Shown: positions 8,076 through 16,394, numbered from the stretch's first letter. The stretch: DNA of 64,000 bases from Roseobacter weihaiensis (GCF_020622345.1 NZ_JACNMO010000007.1:124001-188000); one strand, 5' to 3'. The notes: generated from the sequence alone by a model not told the origin. Numbers and translations are program-made.

Positions 8076-9254
8076 TTAGGCGTGCGCCGCGCGTTGGGGC
8101 CGGTCGGCCAAAGCCGCGTGAATGGCCCGCGCGATGACGCGTTCCTCATCCGTGGGGATCACCATGACGCGGGTGGTGCCTCCACCGATATCGCGGGCAT
8201 TGGCCTGATTTTTCGCAGGATCAATTTGGAGACCCAGGTACTCCAGCCCCTCAACGATGCGTTGCCGGATCGGCACGGCATTCTCCCCGATGCCACCACA
8301 GAACACCAAAGCGTCCAGGCCACCCAGCACTGCCGTGAGTGCCCCGATCTCGCGCCGGGCACGGAAGACGTAATAGTCAATCGCCTGTGCCGCCTCGGGC
8401 TGATCTGAGGCGAGCAGTTCGCGCATATCGCTGGTCGATCCGGACAGCCCCAAAAGCCCGCTGCGCTGATAGAGCAGCTTCATCACGTCATGCGGGTCCA
8501 TGCCTCTTTGCTCGATCAGGTAGAGCACCACTCCGGGGTCGATCTGTCCACACCGTGTGCCCATCGGCAGCCCGTCCAGCGCGGAAAATCCCATGGTCGA
8601 CCCAACGCTCTGACCGTGCCGAATGGCGCACATCGAGGCGCCATTGCCCAGATGGGCCACGATGATACGGCCCCGGTGCAGATCAGGGTAGTCCTGTTCC
8701 ACCACGCCGGTGATGTAATCATAGCTCAGACCGTGAAACCCGTAGCGCCGGATGCCTTCATCGTAGAAGGCGCGCGGCAAGGCGAAGGTGTCGTTGACCC
8801 ACGGGTGGCCCCGGTGAAAGGCGGTGTCGAAACAGCCCACCTGAATGGCCCCCGGAAAGGCCGCCTGGGCCGCCCTGACCCCCGCCAGATTGTTGGGTTG
8901 GTGCAGCGGGGCTAATGGCGAAAACTCGGCAAGGGCTGCCAGTGTCTCCGTGGTCAGCACCATCGGTTCGGCGAACGCCGGGCCGCCATGCACGATGCGG
9001 TGCCCGATGCCAGAGATTGTCAGCCCGTTGAGATGCGGGGCAAGGGCGTGCATCACGGCCTCGAGCGCCGCAGCAGGCGAGGGGGCCTTGACATGCGCCG
9101 CGGTCTTCGCGGTCTCGGTTTTAAGGATGAGTTTTGCGGTTTTCCCGATCCCGTCCACTTGCCCGTGAACCAGCATCTGTGGCTCGGGCGCGTTCCGGTA
9201 GAGCCCGAACTTCAGCGACGAGGAGCCGGTGTTCAATGTCAGCAGGCCGCTCAT
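8076..9254 (-). CDS. ackA: Acetate kinase
   Basis: Makes ATP from acetyl phosphate, or runs in reverse. The 392 residues match the usual length of about 400. The N-terminal phosphate-binding motif TLNTGSSSLK includes N8 and K15; GHRIVHGG, HLGNGASMCAI, MGTRCGQIDPG and GGIGENA follow in the order expected for the ASKHA fold. The ATG overlaps the stop of the MaoC-Pta gene by 4 bases, so translation is probably coupled. Together with the phosphotransacylase it forms the acyl-CoA to acyl-phosphate to ATP route. In this operon the natural acyl group might be larger than acetyl. Confidence 0.93.
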   Translation of the reverse strand: MSGLLTLNTGSSSLKFGLYRNAPEPQMLVHGQVDGIGKTAKLILKTETAKTAAHVKAPSPAAALEAVMHALAPHLNGLTISGIGHRIVHGGPAFAEPMVLTTETLAALAEFSPLAPLHQPNNLAGVRAAQAAFPGAIQVGCFDTAFHRGHPWVNDTFALPRAFYDEGIRRYGFHGLSYDYITGVVEQDYPDLHRGRIIVAHLGNGASMCAIRHGQSVGSTMGFSALDGLPMGTRCGQIDPGVVLYLIEQRGMDPHDVMKLLYQRSGLLGLSGSTSDMRELLASDQPEAAQAIDYYVFRARREIGALTAVLGGLDALVFCGGIGENAVPIRQRIVEGLEYLGLQIDPAKNQANARDIGGGTTRVMVIPTDEERVIARAIHAALADRPQRAAHA

Positions 9255-10660
9255 GTTGGCACCGAGTTGCAGAAGAGAACGGCAATCGCCGCAGAGGCGA
9301 TCCGGGTCCGGCTGTCGTCGGCACGGCTGGTCAGCATGATGGGCACCTGCGCGCCCAGCACGATGCCTGCCGCCTCCGCACCGGCCAGATACATCAGCTG
9401 TTTCGAGATCATATTGCCCGCTTCCAGGTCGGGGGCCACCAGAATGTCGGCCTGCCCGGCAACCGGGGAATTTATCCCCTTGATCTCGGCGGCGCGCATG
9501 GAAATCGCGTTGTCAAAGGCCAGCGGCCCGTCGAGCACGCCGCCGGTGATCTGCCCCCGGTCCGCCATTTTGCACAGGGCGGCGGCATCGACGGTGGATT
9601 GCAGGCGTGGCGTGATGGTCTCGACCGCCGACAGGATCGCGACTTTTGGCGCTTCGATGCCGGTTGCGCGCGCCAGATCAATGGCGTTCTGGACCATATC
9701 CGCCTTGGTTTGCAGATCGGGCGTGATGTTGATCGCCGCATCGGTGATGATCAGCGGTTTGGGATAGGTCGGCACATCCATCACATAGACATGGCTCATC
9801 CGGCGTTCGGTGCGCAGCCCGCCTGATTTGGCCACCACGGCGGACATGATCTCATCCGTGTGTAGTGCGCCTTTCATGATCGCGCGGGCCTTGCCATCCC
9901 GCACCAGTTCGACCGCCTTATCCGCTGAGGCATGGCTGTGCTCGGTGTCAAAGACCGGCAGATCACCGATGTCCAGATCATTTTCCCGCGCCGTTGCGCG
10001 GATGCGGTCCTCGGGCCCGACCAGCAGCGGCTGGATCAGGCCCAGGTCGCGCGTTTCGAGGGCGGCCTCCAGCGATTTGGCATCGCAGGGGTGCACAATC
10101 GCGGTGGGCAGCGGCGGCAGCGCCTGCGCCTGCGCCAGCAGCCGGTCATATGCCGCCCCGCGGCGATGCAGCAGCAGATCAGGCATGATGATCCTTGGCC
10201 GGCGGATTTTCCGGTCCGGCGCGATCACAACCGCCTTGCCGGTGATCACCGGTTTGCCGTCGCCGTTGGTGCATTGGCAATCCAGCGTCAGATGTTTCTT
10301 TTCAAGCTGCTTCTCCACCACGGTGACCCGCACGGTGACGGTGTCACCGATGCCGACGGGCTTGAGGAACTTGAGCGACTGGTCGAGATAGATCGTCCCC
10401 GGTCCCGGCAATTGCGTGCCCAGCACGTTGGAGATCAGCGCACCGCCCCACATCCCATGGGCAATCACCTTGTGAAAGATGTCGTCCTGCGCAAATTCGG
10501 CGTCCACATGGGCGGGATTCACATCGCCTGAAACGACGGCAAAGGCGTCAATGTCCTGTGGTGTCAGGGTGCGTTCCAGCTCGGCGAAATCGCCGATCTC
10601 AATCTCATCGAAGGGGCGGTTTTCGATGTATCCCATACTGTGCTCGGTGTCAGACGACAT
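9251..10660 (-). CDS. Bifunctional MaoC-like enoyl-CoA hydratase / phosphate acyltransferase (Pta) fusion
   Basis: A two-domain cytosolic enzyme of 469 residues. Residues about 12-150 form a MaoC/PhaJ hotdog domain with the (R)-hydratase signature SGDVNPAHVD (D46, H51) and FHKVIAHGMW. Residues about 160-469 are a phosphate acetyl/butyryltransferase domain that exchanges CoA for phosphate. The start at 10660 is supported by GGAGGG 4 bases upstream and gives an 11-bp overlap with fabI. The fusion joins removal or supply of (R)-3-hydroxyacyl-CoA to acyl-phosphate formation for the kinase encoded next. Acyl-chain preference is unknown. Confidence 0.88.
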   Translation of the reverse strand: MSSDTEHSMGYIENRPFDEIEIGDFAELERTLTPQDIDAFAVVSGDVNPAHVDAEFAQDDIFHKVIAHGMWGGALISNVLGTQLPGPGTIYLDQSLKFLKPVGIGDTVTVRVTVVEKQLEKKHLTLDCQCTNGDGKPVITGKAVVIAPDRKIRRPRIIMPDLLLHRRGAAYDRLLAQAQALPPLPTAIVHPCDAKSLEAALETRDLGLIQPLLVGPEDRIRATARENDLDIGDLPVFDTEHSHASADKAVELVRDGKARAIMKGALHTDEIMSAVVAKSGGLRTERRMSHVYVMDVPTYPKPLIITDAAINITPDLQTKADMVQNAIDLARATGIEAPKVAILSAVETITPRLQSTVDAAALCKMADRGQITGGVLDGPLAFDNAISMRAAEIKGINSPVAGQADILVAPDLEAGNMISKQLMYLAGAEAAGIVLGAQVPIMLTSRADDSRTRIASAAIAVLFCNSVPT

Positions 10661-11423
10661 GATGCCCTCCATCGACATAGGCGGTGTTGCCGCTGACAGA
10701 TTGCGCAAAATCCGATACCAGACAAGCCGCCATCGCGCCCACCTCCTCGATCGTGGTGAGCCGGTGCAGGGGCGCGCGGGCCTTGGCGTCTTCGATCAGC
10801 TCGTCGAAATGATCGATGCCCGAGGCCGCGCGGGTGGCCAAGGGGCCGGGCGACAGCGCGTTGACGCGGATGTTCTGATCGCCCAGCTCAACCGAAAGAT
10901 ACCGCATGGTGGCCTCAAGGGCGGCCTTGACCGGCCCCATGATGTTGTAGTGATCGACAACTTTTTCGGCCCCCTGATAGGAGACTGTGAGAATGGTGCC
11001 GCCGTCTGCCATCAGCGGTTCTGCCCGCTTGGCCATCCGGATCAGGGAATGCACCGAGATGTCCATGGCCAATCCAAACCCGGACTGAGAGCAGTCGACA
11101 ACGCGCCCGTGCAGATCGTCGCGGGGGCAGTAGGCAATCGAATGCAGCATGAAATCCAGCCGGCCCCACCGCTTTTGGATTTGCTCGAAGACGGCGTCCA
11201 TCTGGTTGGTGTCCGTCACATCGAGCGGCAGAAACAGATCAGCGCCGATCTCATCCGCAACCGGTGCGACAAATCGCTTGGCCTGTTCGTTCTGGTAGGT
11301 CAGGGCGATATCGGCGCCCGAGGCGCGAAACGCACGCGCGCAGCCTGCCGCGATCGAGTGCGCGTTCGCCACCCCGACGATGAGCCCCTTTTTGCCCTTG
11401 AGAAAGTCCGTTTGTGGCATCAT
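10650..11423 (-). CDS. fabI: Enoyl-[acyl-carrier-protein] reductase, FabI type
   Basis: NAD(P)H-dependent reduction of trans-2-enoyl-ACP, the last step of the fatty-acid elongation cycle. The 257-residue SDR-fold protein has the cofactor loop GVANAHSIA near 18-26 and the FabI catalytic set: Tyr in SYQGAE and, ten residues on, the YNIMGPVK motif (Y and K six residues apart). SPGPLATRAASGI follows as expected for the substrate loop. The GTG at 11426 also reads, but GGAG sits 6 bases before the ATG at 11423. Its place between phaC and maoC-pta suggests it may be a dedicated copy rather than the only housekeeping reductase. Confidence 0.9.
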   Translation of the reverse strand: MMPQTDFLKGKKGLIVGVANAHSIAAGCARAFRASGADIALTYQNEQAKRFVAPVADEIGADLFLPLDVTDTNQMDAVFEQIQKRWGRLDFMLHSIAYCPRDDLHGRVVDCSQSGFGLAMDISVHSLIRMAKRAEPLMADGGTILTVSYQGAEKVVDHYNIMGPVKAALEATMRYLSVELGDQNIRVNALSPGPLATRAASGIDHFDELIEDAKARAPLHRLTTIEEVGAMAACLVSDFAQSVSGNTAYVDGGHHVV

Positions 11424-11426
11424 CAC

Positions 11427-13169
11427 CTACTCCACCAATACATATGTTCCGGGGGCATCCCCGAGCGCGCGCGGCATTTTCGGCGGGGTCACCATCTGTT
11501 CAGCCGGCCCGGCCAGCCAAGCCGCCCAGGCTGGCCACCAGCTGCCCTCGTGTCGGGCCGCGGCGGCGCGCCAGTCGTCAGGCCCGAGGGCCTTGTCCTG
11601 ATCGTGGGTGGTGTGGATCGCGTAGTGGCGGTGCTTGTGGCCGGGCTCCGAAAGGACACCGGCGTTATGGCCGCCATTGGTCAGCACAAAGGTGACATCA
11701 GCATGCGTCAGCGCATGGATCTTGAAGGCCGATTGCCACGGGGCCACGTGGTCGGTCTCGGTGCCGACGGCAAAGACCGGCACGCGGATGTCTCGCAAGG
11801 ACACCGGATGACCGTCGACCCTGTAGCGTCCGGCCGCCAGATCATTGTTGAGAAACATCTGCCGCAGGTAATCTGCATGCATGCGTGCGGGCATGCGGGT
11901 GCTGTCGGCATTCCACGCCATCAGGTCCGTCATCAGAACCGCATCGTCCCCCAGAAGATAGTCGCGAATGACCCGGGACCAGATCAGATCATTGGACCGT
12001 ATCATTTGAAAGGCGCTCTCCATCTGGCTGGAATCCAGATAGCCCTGCACCTTCATCACATCTTCGAGAAAGGACACCTGACTTTCGTTGATAAAGAGCA
12101 TCAGCTCGCCCGCCTGGCTGAAATCCGTCTGGGCGGCCAGCAAAGTCATGCTCGCCAGCCTGTTATCGACTGCGCGGGCCATCGCGGCGGCCGTGATCGA
12201 CAAGAGCGTGCCCCCAAGGCAATAGCCCGCCGCATGCACCTTTTGCGCGCCTGTGGTGGTGGTGATGTGATCCAGCGCTGCCATCGGGCCCTGCTCAAGG
12301 TAGTCGGCCATGCCAAGATCGGCATCCTCGGCACCCGGATTGCGCCAGGAGATCATAAAGACGGTAAAGCCCTGCTCGGTCAGGTAGCGCACCATCGAGT
12401 TATGCGGGCTGAGATCGAGAATATAGTATTTCATGATCCATGCGGGCACGATCAGGACCGGCTCCGCATGCACTTTCTCTGTTGCGGGGCTGTATTGGAT
12501 CAGCTCCATCAGATGCGTTCGAAAAACCACCTTGCCGGGGGTGACGGCAACATCCTGCCCCACAACTTTCGTCCGCTTGGCTTTTTCACCCAAGGCCGCG
12601 GCGCGGCAGTCACGCATCAGTTTTGCAGCCCCCTGCACGATGTTCTGACCTCCCATCTCGACCGTGCGGGCGACAACCTCGGGATTGGTCGTGGGAAAGT
12701 TCGACGGGGCGACCGCATCCATCATCTGGCGCATCAGAAAGGTCATCGCCCGGTCGTGCGCGGGGGACAGGCCGGGCACGTCCGAGGTGGCGTGATCGAC
12801 GAAATCTTCGGCCAGCAAAAACGCCTGTGACATCGCTGCATAGGGCGCTTTGGCCCAGCCCTCATGGGTAAAGCGGCGGTCGTTTTTTTGCGGCGCGATC
12901 GGATGGTCGTCCGGGTCTGCGGGGCAGCCCTTGCTCACAAAGCTCAGCCAGCTCAGCCAATTGTCCTGCGCCTTTTTGACCAACGACACCTGCTTGTCAG
13001 GCGCGCTCGCCAGATGCAGGGCCCAGTCGTTCATCATCGCCAGGGTCGACACCGGTGAGGCGCCCATTGTCATTCTGGCAAGATGACCGCGCAGGGGCCG
13101 GTCTGAGCCCACAGGGCTTTGCGGCTCGGCGGGAAATTCAAGTGGGGTATTGTCCGTGGAATCTTTCAT
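11427..13169 (-). CDS. phaC: Class I-like polyhydroxyalkanoate synthase
   Basis: Polymerises (R)-3-hydroxyacyl-CoA into storage polyester at the granule surface. The 580 residues hold an N-terminal PhaC_N region (about 100-270) and an alpha/beta-hydrolase core. The lipase-like box GYCLGG places nucleophile C317; D473 in ETDHVAPW and H501 in GGHNAG complete the triad, at nearly the spacing of characterised class I enzymes. GAGG lies 6 bases before the ATG. It heads the phaC-fabI-maoC/pta-ackA operon, and inverted repeats upstream at 13207-13368 may control it. This may be a second, specialised synthase; no phaA, phaB or phasin gene is in the window. Confidence 0.9.
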   Translation of the reverse strand: MKDSTDNTPLEFPAEPQSPVGSDRPLRGHLARMTMGASPVSTLAMMNDWALHLASAPDKQVSLVKKAQDNWLSWLSFVSKGCPADPDDHPIAPQKNDRRFTHEGWAKAPYAAMSQAFLLAEDFVDHATSDVPGLSPAHDRAMTFLMRQMMDAVAPSNFPTTNPEVVARTVEMGGQNIVQGAAKLMRDCRAAALGEKAKRTKVVGQDVAVTPGKVVFRTHLMELIQYSPATEKVHAEPVLIVPAWIMKYYILDLSPHNSMVRYLTEQGFTVFMISWRNPGAEDADLGMADYLEQGPMAALDHITTTTGAQKVHAAGYCLGGTLLSITAAAMARAVDNRLASMTLLAAQTDFSQAGELMLFINESQVSFLEDVMKVQGYLDSSQMESAFQMIRSNDLIWSRVIRDYLLGDDAVLMTDLMAWNADSTRMPARMHADYLRQMFLNNDLAAGRYRVDGHPVSLRDIRVPVFAVGTETDHVAPWQSAFKIHALTHADVTFVLTNGGHNAGVLSEPGHKHRHYAIHTTHDQDKALGPDDWRAAAARHEGSWWPAWAAWLAGPAEQMVTPPKMPRALGDAPGTYVLVE

Positions 13170-13206
13170 GGGTCGCCTCGTTGCTTCTGCTCGATCCTGA
13201 GGTATC

Positions 13207-13284
13207 GTTACAGCATGACAGGATTGTAACTGTCACTTAAACATGACAGTCGCTCAGCGCAGCTGTCACAGCGTGAACACGCTG
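13207..13284. promoter_or_regulatory. Cluster of inverted repeats upstream of phaC (candidate operators)
   Basis: TGACAG (13216-13221) pairs with CTGTCA (13230-13235); GTTACA (13207-13212) and TGTAAC encloses it. A second TGACAG (13244-13249) pairs with CTGTCA (13263-13268). A perfect palindrome CAGCGTGAACACGCTG follows at 13269-13284. The phaC start codon lies about 40 bp to the left, so these lie where a repressor or activator would act. No regulator gene is adjacent, and the binding protein is unknown. Confidence 0.5.
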
Positions 13285-13357
13285 AATTTTGCTCACCTCT
13301 CAGGGTGTTGGCCTAATTTCGCGCCGCTTTTTGCCTGAAATGCCGCATCACAGCATG

Positions 13358-13368
13358 CTGCGGTGCAG
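13358..13368. promoter_or_regulatory. CTGC-N3-GCAG motif, PhaR-like operator candidate
   Basis: CTGC-GGT-GCAG at 13358-13368 fits the TGC-rich dyad described for PhaR, the PHA-responsive repressor of Paracoccus. It lies about 190 bp upstream of phaC and 109 bp upstream of the VOC gene. The motif has only eight fixed bases, so chance occurrence in a GC-rich genome is possible; the context is what makes it worth noting. Confidence 0.35.
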
Positions 13369-13476
13369 CGGGGCCAAGGCGGCTTGGTGTCCCCTGCGGG
13401 TCACGGGGAATTCTTAGAAGACAGATCGTGCGTCATGCGCTAGCCTTGCGAAGACCAAAATGCGGAGTTGAGCGCG

Positions 13477-13875
13477 ATGAAACTGGGCTACACCATTCTC
13501 TACGTCGCTGACGTGCCCGCGGCCCTGGACCACTACCGCGATGCCTTTGACTGGGAGGTTTCTTTTCTGCACGACAGCAATCTTTACGGGGAAATTGCAA
13601 CCGGGGATACCGTGCTGGGCTTTGCCGCCTATCAGATGGCGGAAATGAACGGTGTCGAGATGCGGGCAAGTGATCCGACGCAGAGCACCGGGCCGGTGAA
13701 CATCACCTTCGTCACCGAGGACGTGGCCGGGCACTACGCGCAGGCGGTCGCGAACGGCGCGGTGGCGGTCAAACCGCCGGCGACAAAACCCTGGGGGCAG
13801 GTCAGCGGTTACCTGCGCGATATTGACGGGCATCTGGTCGAGATCGCCTCCCCGATCCATGCACGCCATACATAG
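13477..13875 (+). CDS. VOC-superfamily protein (glyoxalase/bleomycin-resistance fold)
   Basis: A 132-residue protein with the paired beta-alpha-beta-beta-beta modules of the vicinal-oxygen-chelate fold: the KLGYTILYVADVPAAL opening, the DWEV and GFAAYQM strands, and the second module PVNITFVTEDVAGHYAQAV ending YLRDIDGHLVEIASP, with the usual metal-ligand glutamate. The ATG at 13477 is preceded by GGAG 9 bases upstream; an in-frame TTG at 13468 is less likely. Function within this very broad family (isomerase, dioxygenase, drug-binding) cannot be assigned. It is divergent from the phaC operon and seems to be a single-gene unit. Confidence 0.82.
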   Translation: MKLGYTILYVADVPAALDHYRDAFDWEVSFLHDSNLYGEIATGDTVLGFAAYQMAEMNGVEMRASDPTQSTGPVNITFVTEDVAGHYAQAVANGAVAVKPPATKPWGQVSGYLRDIDGHLVEIASPIHARHT

Positions 13876-13970
13876 GTTCTGAAGGTCGGCCAAGCTGCAT
13901 AGGCCATGACGCGAAGTTGCAGGGCGGCCTAGGACCGTTCTCCGGAGGCTGTGTCGCGCGCCGACGCCCC

Positions 13971-14000
13971 TGTGGATAACTGTCATCTGCCTGTCATCTG
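13971..14000 (+). promoter_or_regulatory. DnaA-box-like site and tandem CTGTCATCTG repeat
   Basis: TGTGGATAA at 13971-13979 is the reverse complement of the consensus DnaA box. It is followed at once by two copies of CTGTCATCTG (13980-13989 and 13991-14000), 11 bp apart, about one helical turn. The CTGTCA core is the same half-site found upstream of phaC. The block lies upstream of the HNH endonuclease promoter. Confidence 0.35.
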
Positions 14001-14043
14001 GGCATCCTATGCACGTTGCGACATCTTGTGGTCACGCAAGGGC

Positions 14044-14071
14044 TTGCAAGACAAAAACCACGAGATATAGT
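14044..14071 (+). promoter_or_regulatory. Sigma70-type promoter candidate for the HNH endonuclease gene
   Basis: TTGCAA at 14044-14049 and TATAGT at 14066-14071 are separated by 16 bp, a near-consensus housekeeping promoter. The start codon at 14134 would leave a leader of about 55 nt. Confidence 0.45.
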
Positions 14072-14133
14072 CAGGCCATCGGTGAGGCTGTCTCGCCGGA
14101 CCGGACGCGGAACGGCAAAGGTGCAGGGTTACT

Positions 14134-14718
14134 ATGGACGGCGATTTTAGAACGGAATTCACGCGGAACCCGGCGAGCTTGAAACACAGGCCAGCCCTCG
14201 TTCTGAATGCAGACTACAGGCCGTTGAGCTACTATCCCCTGTCGCTCTGGCCCTGGCAGGAAGCCGTCAAGGCCGCGTGGCTGGACCGGGTCGACATCGT
14301 TGCAGAATACGAAGACATCGTGCGCAGCCCTTCCACAGAGATACGCATCCCCTCCGTCGTTGTCCTGAAAGACTATGTAAAACCTCAAAAGCGCGTGGCC
14401 TTCACACGCTTTAACTTATTTCTACGCGACGAATTCCGCTGCCAGTACTGTGGCGCACGGGGGGATCTGACGTTTGACCATGTGGTGCCAAGAGCCTCCG
14501 GCGGCGTGACAAGCTGGCAGAACGTGGTTGCGGCCTGTTCGCCCTGCAACCTCAGGAAAGGCTCCAAACCGCTGCACCGCACCGGGTTGAACCTGCGCAA
14601 ACCGCCACGCCAGCCTGGCGCGGAAGAGCTGCGCAACATGGGCCGGAAATTCCCCCCCAACCACCTGCATGAAAGCTGGATGGATTTCCTCTATTGGGAT
14701 GCGGAGCTTGAGGCTTGA
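14134..14718 (+). CDS. HNH endonuclease-family protein
   Basis: A 194-residue protein with a conserved N-terminal half (ALVLNADYRPLSYYPLSLW) and a C-terminal HNH/zinc domain. C103-x2-C106 and C135-x2-C138 would bind structural zinc; D115-H116 and N130 form the HNH active site. Families with this layout are widespread single-copy genes in alphaproteobacteria, far from phages or toxin systems, and their natural role is not established. A sigma70-like promoter stands upstream. It is followed 81 bp later by the unknown 218-residue gene in the same direction. Confidence 0.85.
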   Translation: MDGDFRTEFTRNPASLKHRPALVLNADYRPLSYYPLSLWPWQEAVKAAWLDRVDIVAEYEDIVRSPSTEIRIPSVVVLKDYVKPQKRVAFTRFNLFLRDEFRCQYCGARGDLTFDHVVPRASGGVTSWQNVVAACSPCNLRKGSKPLHRTGLNLRKPPRQPGAEELRNMGRKFPPNHLHESWMDFLYWDAELEA

Positions 14719-14799
14719 GGCCATGGCGATCCCGAGGGCTGCGAAAATTCTTTATCTCTGCATTTTACTACGATAGGTTGTAAAGTGCGGAGGTAGTTC

Positions 14800-15456
14800 A
14801 TGCGACAGGGCGCTGATCCAGCAACAGCATCGACGCCGCGTGTGACCCCGGATCAGCGGGAAACGGTCGGGCGCGATGGCCTTGAGCGCGACCAGGCAGG
14901 TGTTCCGGCGGTCGCGCGGCTTGGTCAATGGCAGAAGATGGCGAACAACAGCGCAGTGGTGCATGCCGGTGCCGCCCTGCAACGCAAAGCCACCGGCGCC
15001 GTCCTGCAGCTTGGCAGAAAGAAGGGGAGGAAAAAGGCCAAGGGCAAAACAATGTCGCTGGACGCTTTCCTGGCCGAGAACGCCGTGCCCCGGGAGGAGA
15101 CCTACGACGCGCTGGCCGAGGAAGGCACCATCTCACCACGTGAGCTGCGGTTCAGTCAGAGCGGGTGTACATCGTTCTTTCAGACGCCGTTCCCGGATGA
15201 AACCGGCAGCATGATCCGCACGGTGGCCGAGATGACGGCTGCCCTGCAGAACGGAACCCTTGATCCACAGACGACACCCCCGATCACCATTACATTTTTT
15301 GAGGGTGAGATCGTCAGCGTCGACAACCGTCGACTGAAAGCCCACAAGGATGCCGACGCCGATATCAGATATGTAAAGGTTGATTTCGACCAGCTCACAG
15401 AGAACCAGCAGTCCCATTTCGACGGCGGCACGTTCGACAACCTGCACGTCCGCTGA
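14800..15456 (+). CDS. Unknown protein with ParB-like toxin-type C-terminal region
   Basis: A 218-residue protein with no signal peptide or membrane segment. Residues 1-90 are low in conserved features and include a very basic patch (KKGRKKAKGK, 74-83). Residues about 115-195 show SQSG at 119-122, the stretch NGTLDPQTTPPITITFFEGE, and VDNRRL at 174-179. This order (SQS, acid-rich loop, PPI strand, DNRR) recalls the ParB-like domains at the C-termini of polymorphic toxins, as remembered rather than searched. The start is firm: GCGGAGG stands 6 bases before the ATG. No immunity-like gene is adjacent. A nuclease or DNA-binding role is inference only. Confidence 0.6.
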   Translation: MRQGADPATASTPRVTPDQRETVGRDGLERDQAGVPAVARLGQWQKMANNSAVVHAGAALQRKATGAVLQLGRKKGRKKAKGKTMSLDAFLAENAVPREETYDALAEEGTISPRELRFSQSGCTSFFQTPFPDETGSMIRTVAEMTAALQNGTLDPQTTPPITITFFEGEIVSVDNRRLKAHKDADADIRYVKVDFDQLTENQQSHFDGGTFDNLHVR

Positions 15457-15461
15457 GCGGA

Positions 15462-16244
15462 TCAGGCGGCCAGGTCGATCCAGACCGGGACGTGATCTGA
15501 CGGCTTGTCGCGCCCGCGCACATCCTTGTCGATCTGGCAATCCGTTAGCAAATCAGCGGCCTGCGGGCTCAGCAGCAGGTGGTCGATACGGATGCCGTTG
15601 TTGCGATTCCACGCGCCCGCCTGATAATCCCAGAAACTGTAGTGGCCCGGACCCGGCGTGCGGGCGCGAAAGGCCTCCGTCAGGCCGAGGTTCAGCAGCT
15701 TGCGAAAGGCGGTCCGGCTTTCCAGCCGAAAAAGCGCATCCTCGCGCCAACTGTCGGGTTTGGCCGCGTCTTCGGCTTGCGGAATGATGTTGTAGTCCCC
15801 GGCCATCACAAAGGGCGCCTCTTGTGCCAACAGCTCTTTCGCGCGCTGGTGCAACCGCGCCATCCAGCCCAGTTTGTAGTCGTATTTGGGCCCCGGTGCG
15901 GGGTTCCCGTTGGGCAGGTAAAGCCCGCAGAGGCGCACCGCCTGCGTCTCTCCCATGACGGTCGCTTCGATATAGCGGGCCTGGTCGTCACTGTCGTCAC
16001 CGGGCAGGCCGCGCATGACATCTTCCAGTGGTCGCTTTGAGAGGATCGCCACGCCGTTGAAGCTCTTCTGGCCATGGGTCTCTACATTGTATCCCCGATC
16101 TTCGAACAGGGCGCGGGGAAAGCTCTCGTCCACCGATTTGATCTCTTGCAGCAGTGCGACATCCGGCTGTGCGTCGTCCAGCCAATCGGGCAGGGCGTTG
16201 ATCCGCGCCTTGATGCCGTTGATGTTGAATGTCGCTATCTTCAT
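15462..16244 (-). CDS. xth: Exodeoxyribonuclease III
   Basis: AP endonuclease and 3'-5' exonuclease of base-excision repair. The 260 residues carry the whole EEP-fold active site: FNINGI (N7), LLQEIK (E34), an AGDYNIIP motif with the catalytic Asp and Asn, and the closing SDHVPVWIDL with the catalytic Asp-His. The length is normal. The gene ends 5 bases from the convergent 218-residue gene and starts at the edge of the AT-rich regulatory region 16245-16600. Confidence 0.93.
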   Translation of the reverse strand: MKIATFNINGIKARINALPDWLDDAQPDVALLQEIKSVDESFPRALFEDRGYNVETHGQKSFNGVAILSKRPLEDVMRGLPGDDSDDQARYIEATVMGETQAVRLCGLYLPNGNPAPGPKYDYKLGWMARLHQRAKELLAQEAPFVMAGDYNIIPQAEDAAKPDSWREDALFRLESRTAFRKLLNLGLTEAFRARTPGPGHYSFWDYQAGAWNRNNGIRIDHLLLSPQAADLLTDCQIDKDVRGRDKPSDHVPVWIDLAA

Positions 16245-16394
16245 GGGTCTGCTCCTGTCGCCGCTCTTGCCAGCTATCGCGCAGGCCAGCGGTCAGGGCA
16301 AGGGGCAGACGGTACGCGGGCGCGATCTTTTGCGCGCCAATCGGTATCTGTGATTCTTGTTAACCTTTTGGCGATCTCAGCGCGAATTTGGTTA

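Noticed and set aside
10479-12830. 783-residue plus-strand open frame opposite fabI and phaC
   Set aside because: No domain or ribosome site; fabI and phaC have full catalytic motifs on the other strand.
13876-14133. Small RNA such as 6S or SRP RNA in this gap
   Set aside because: No diagnostic loop sequences or extended pairing were seen; only short repeats and a promoter candidate.
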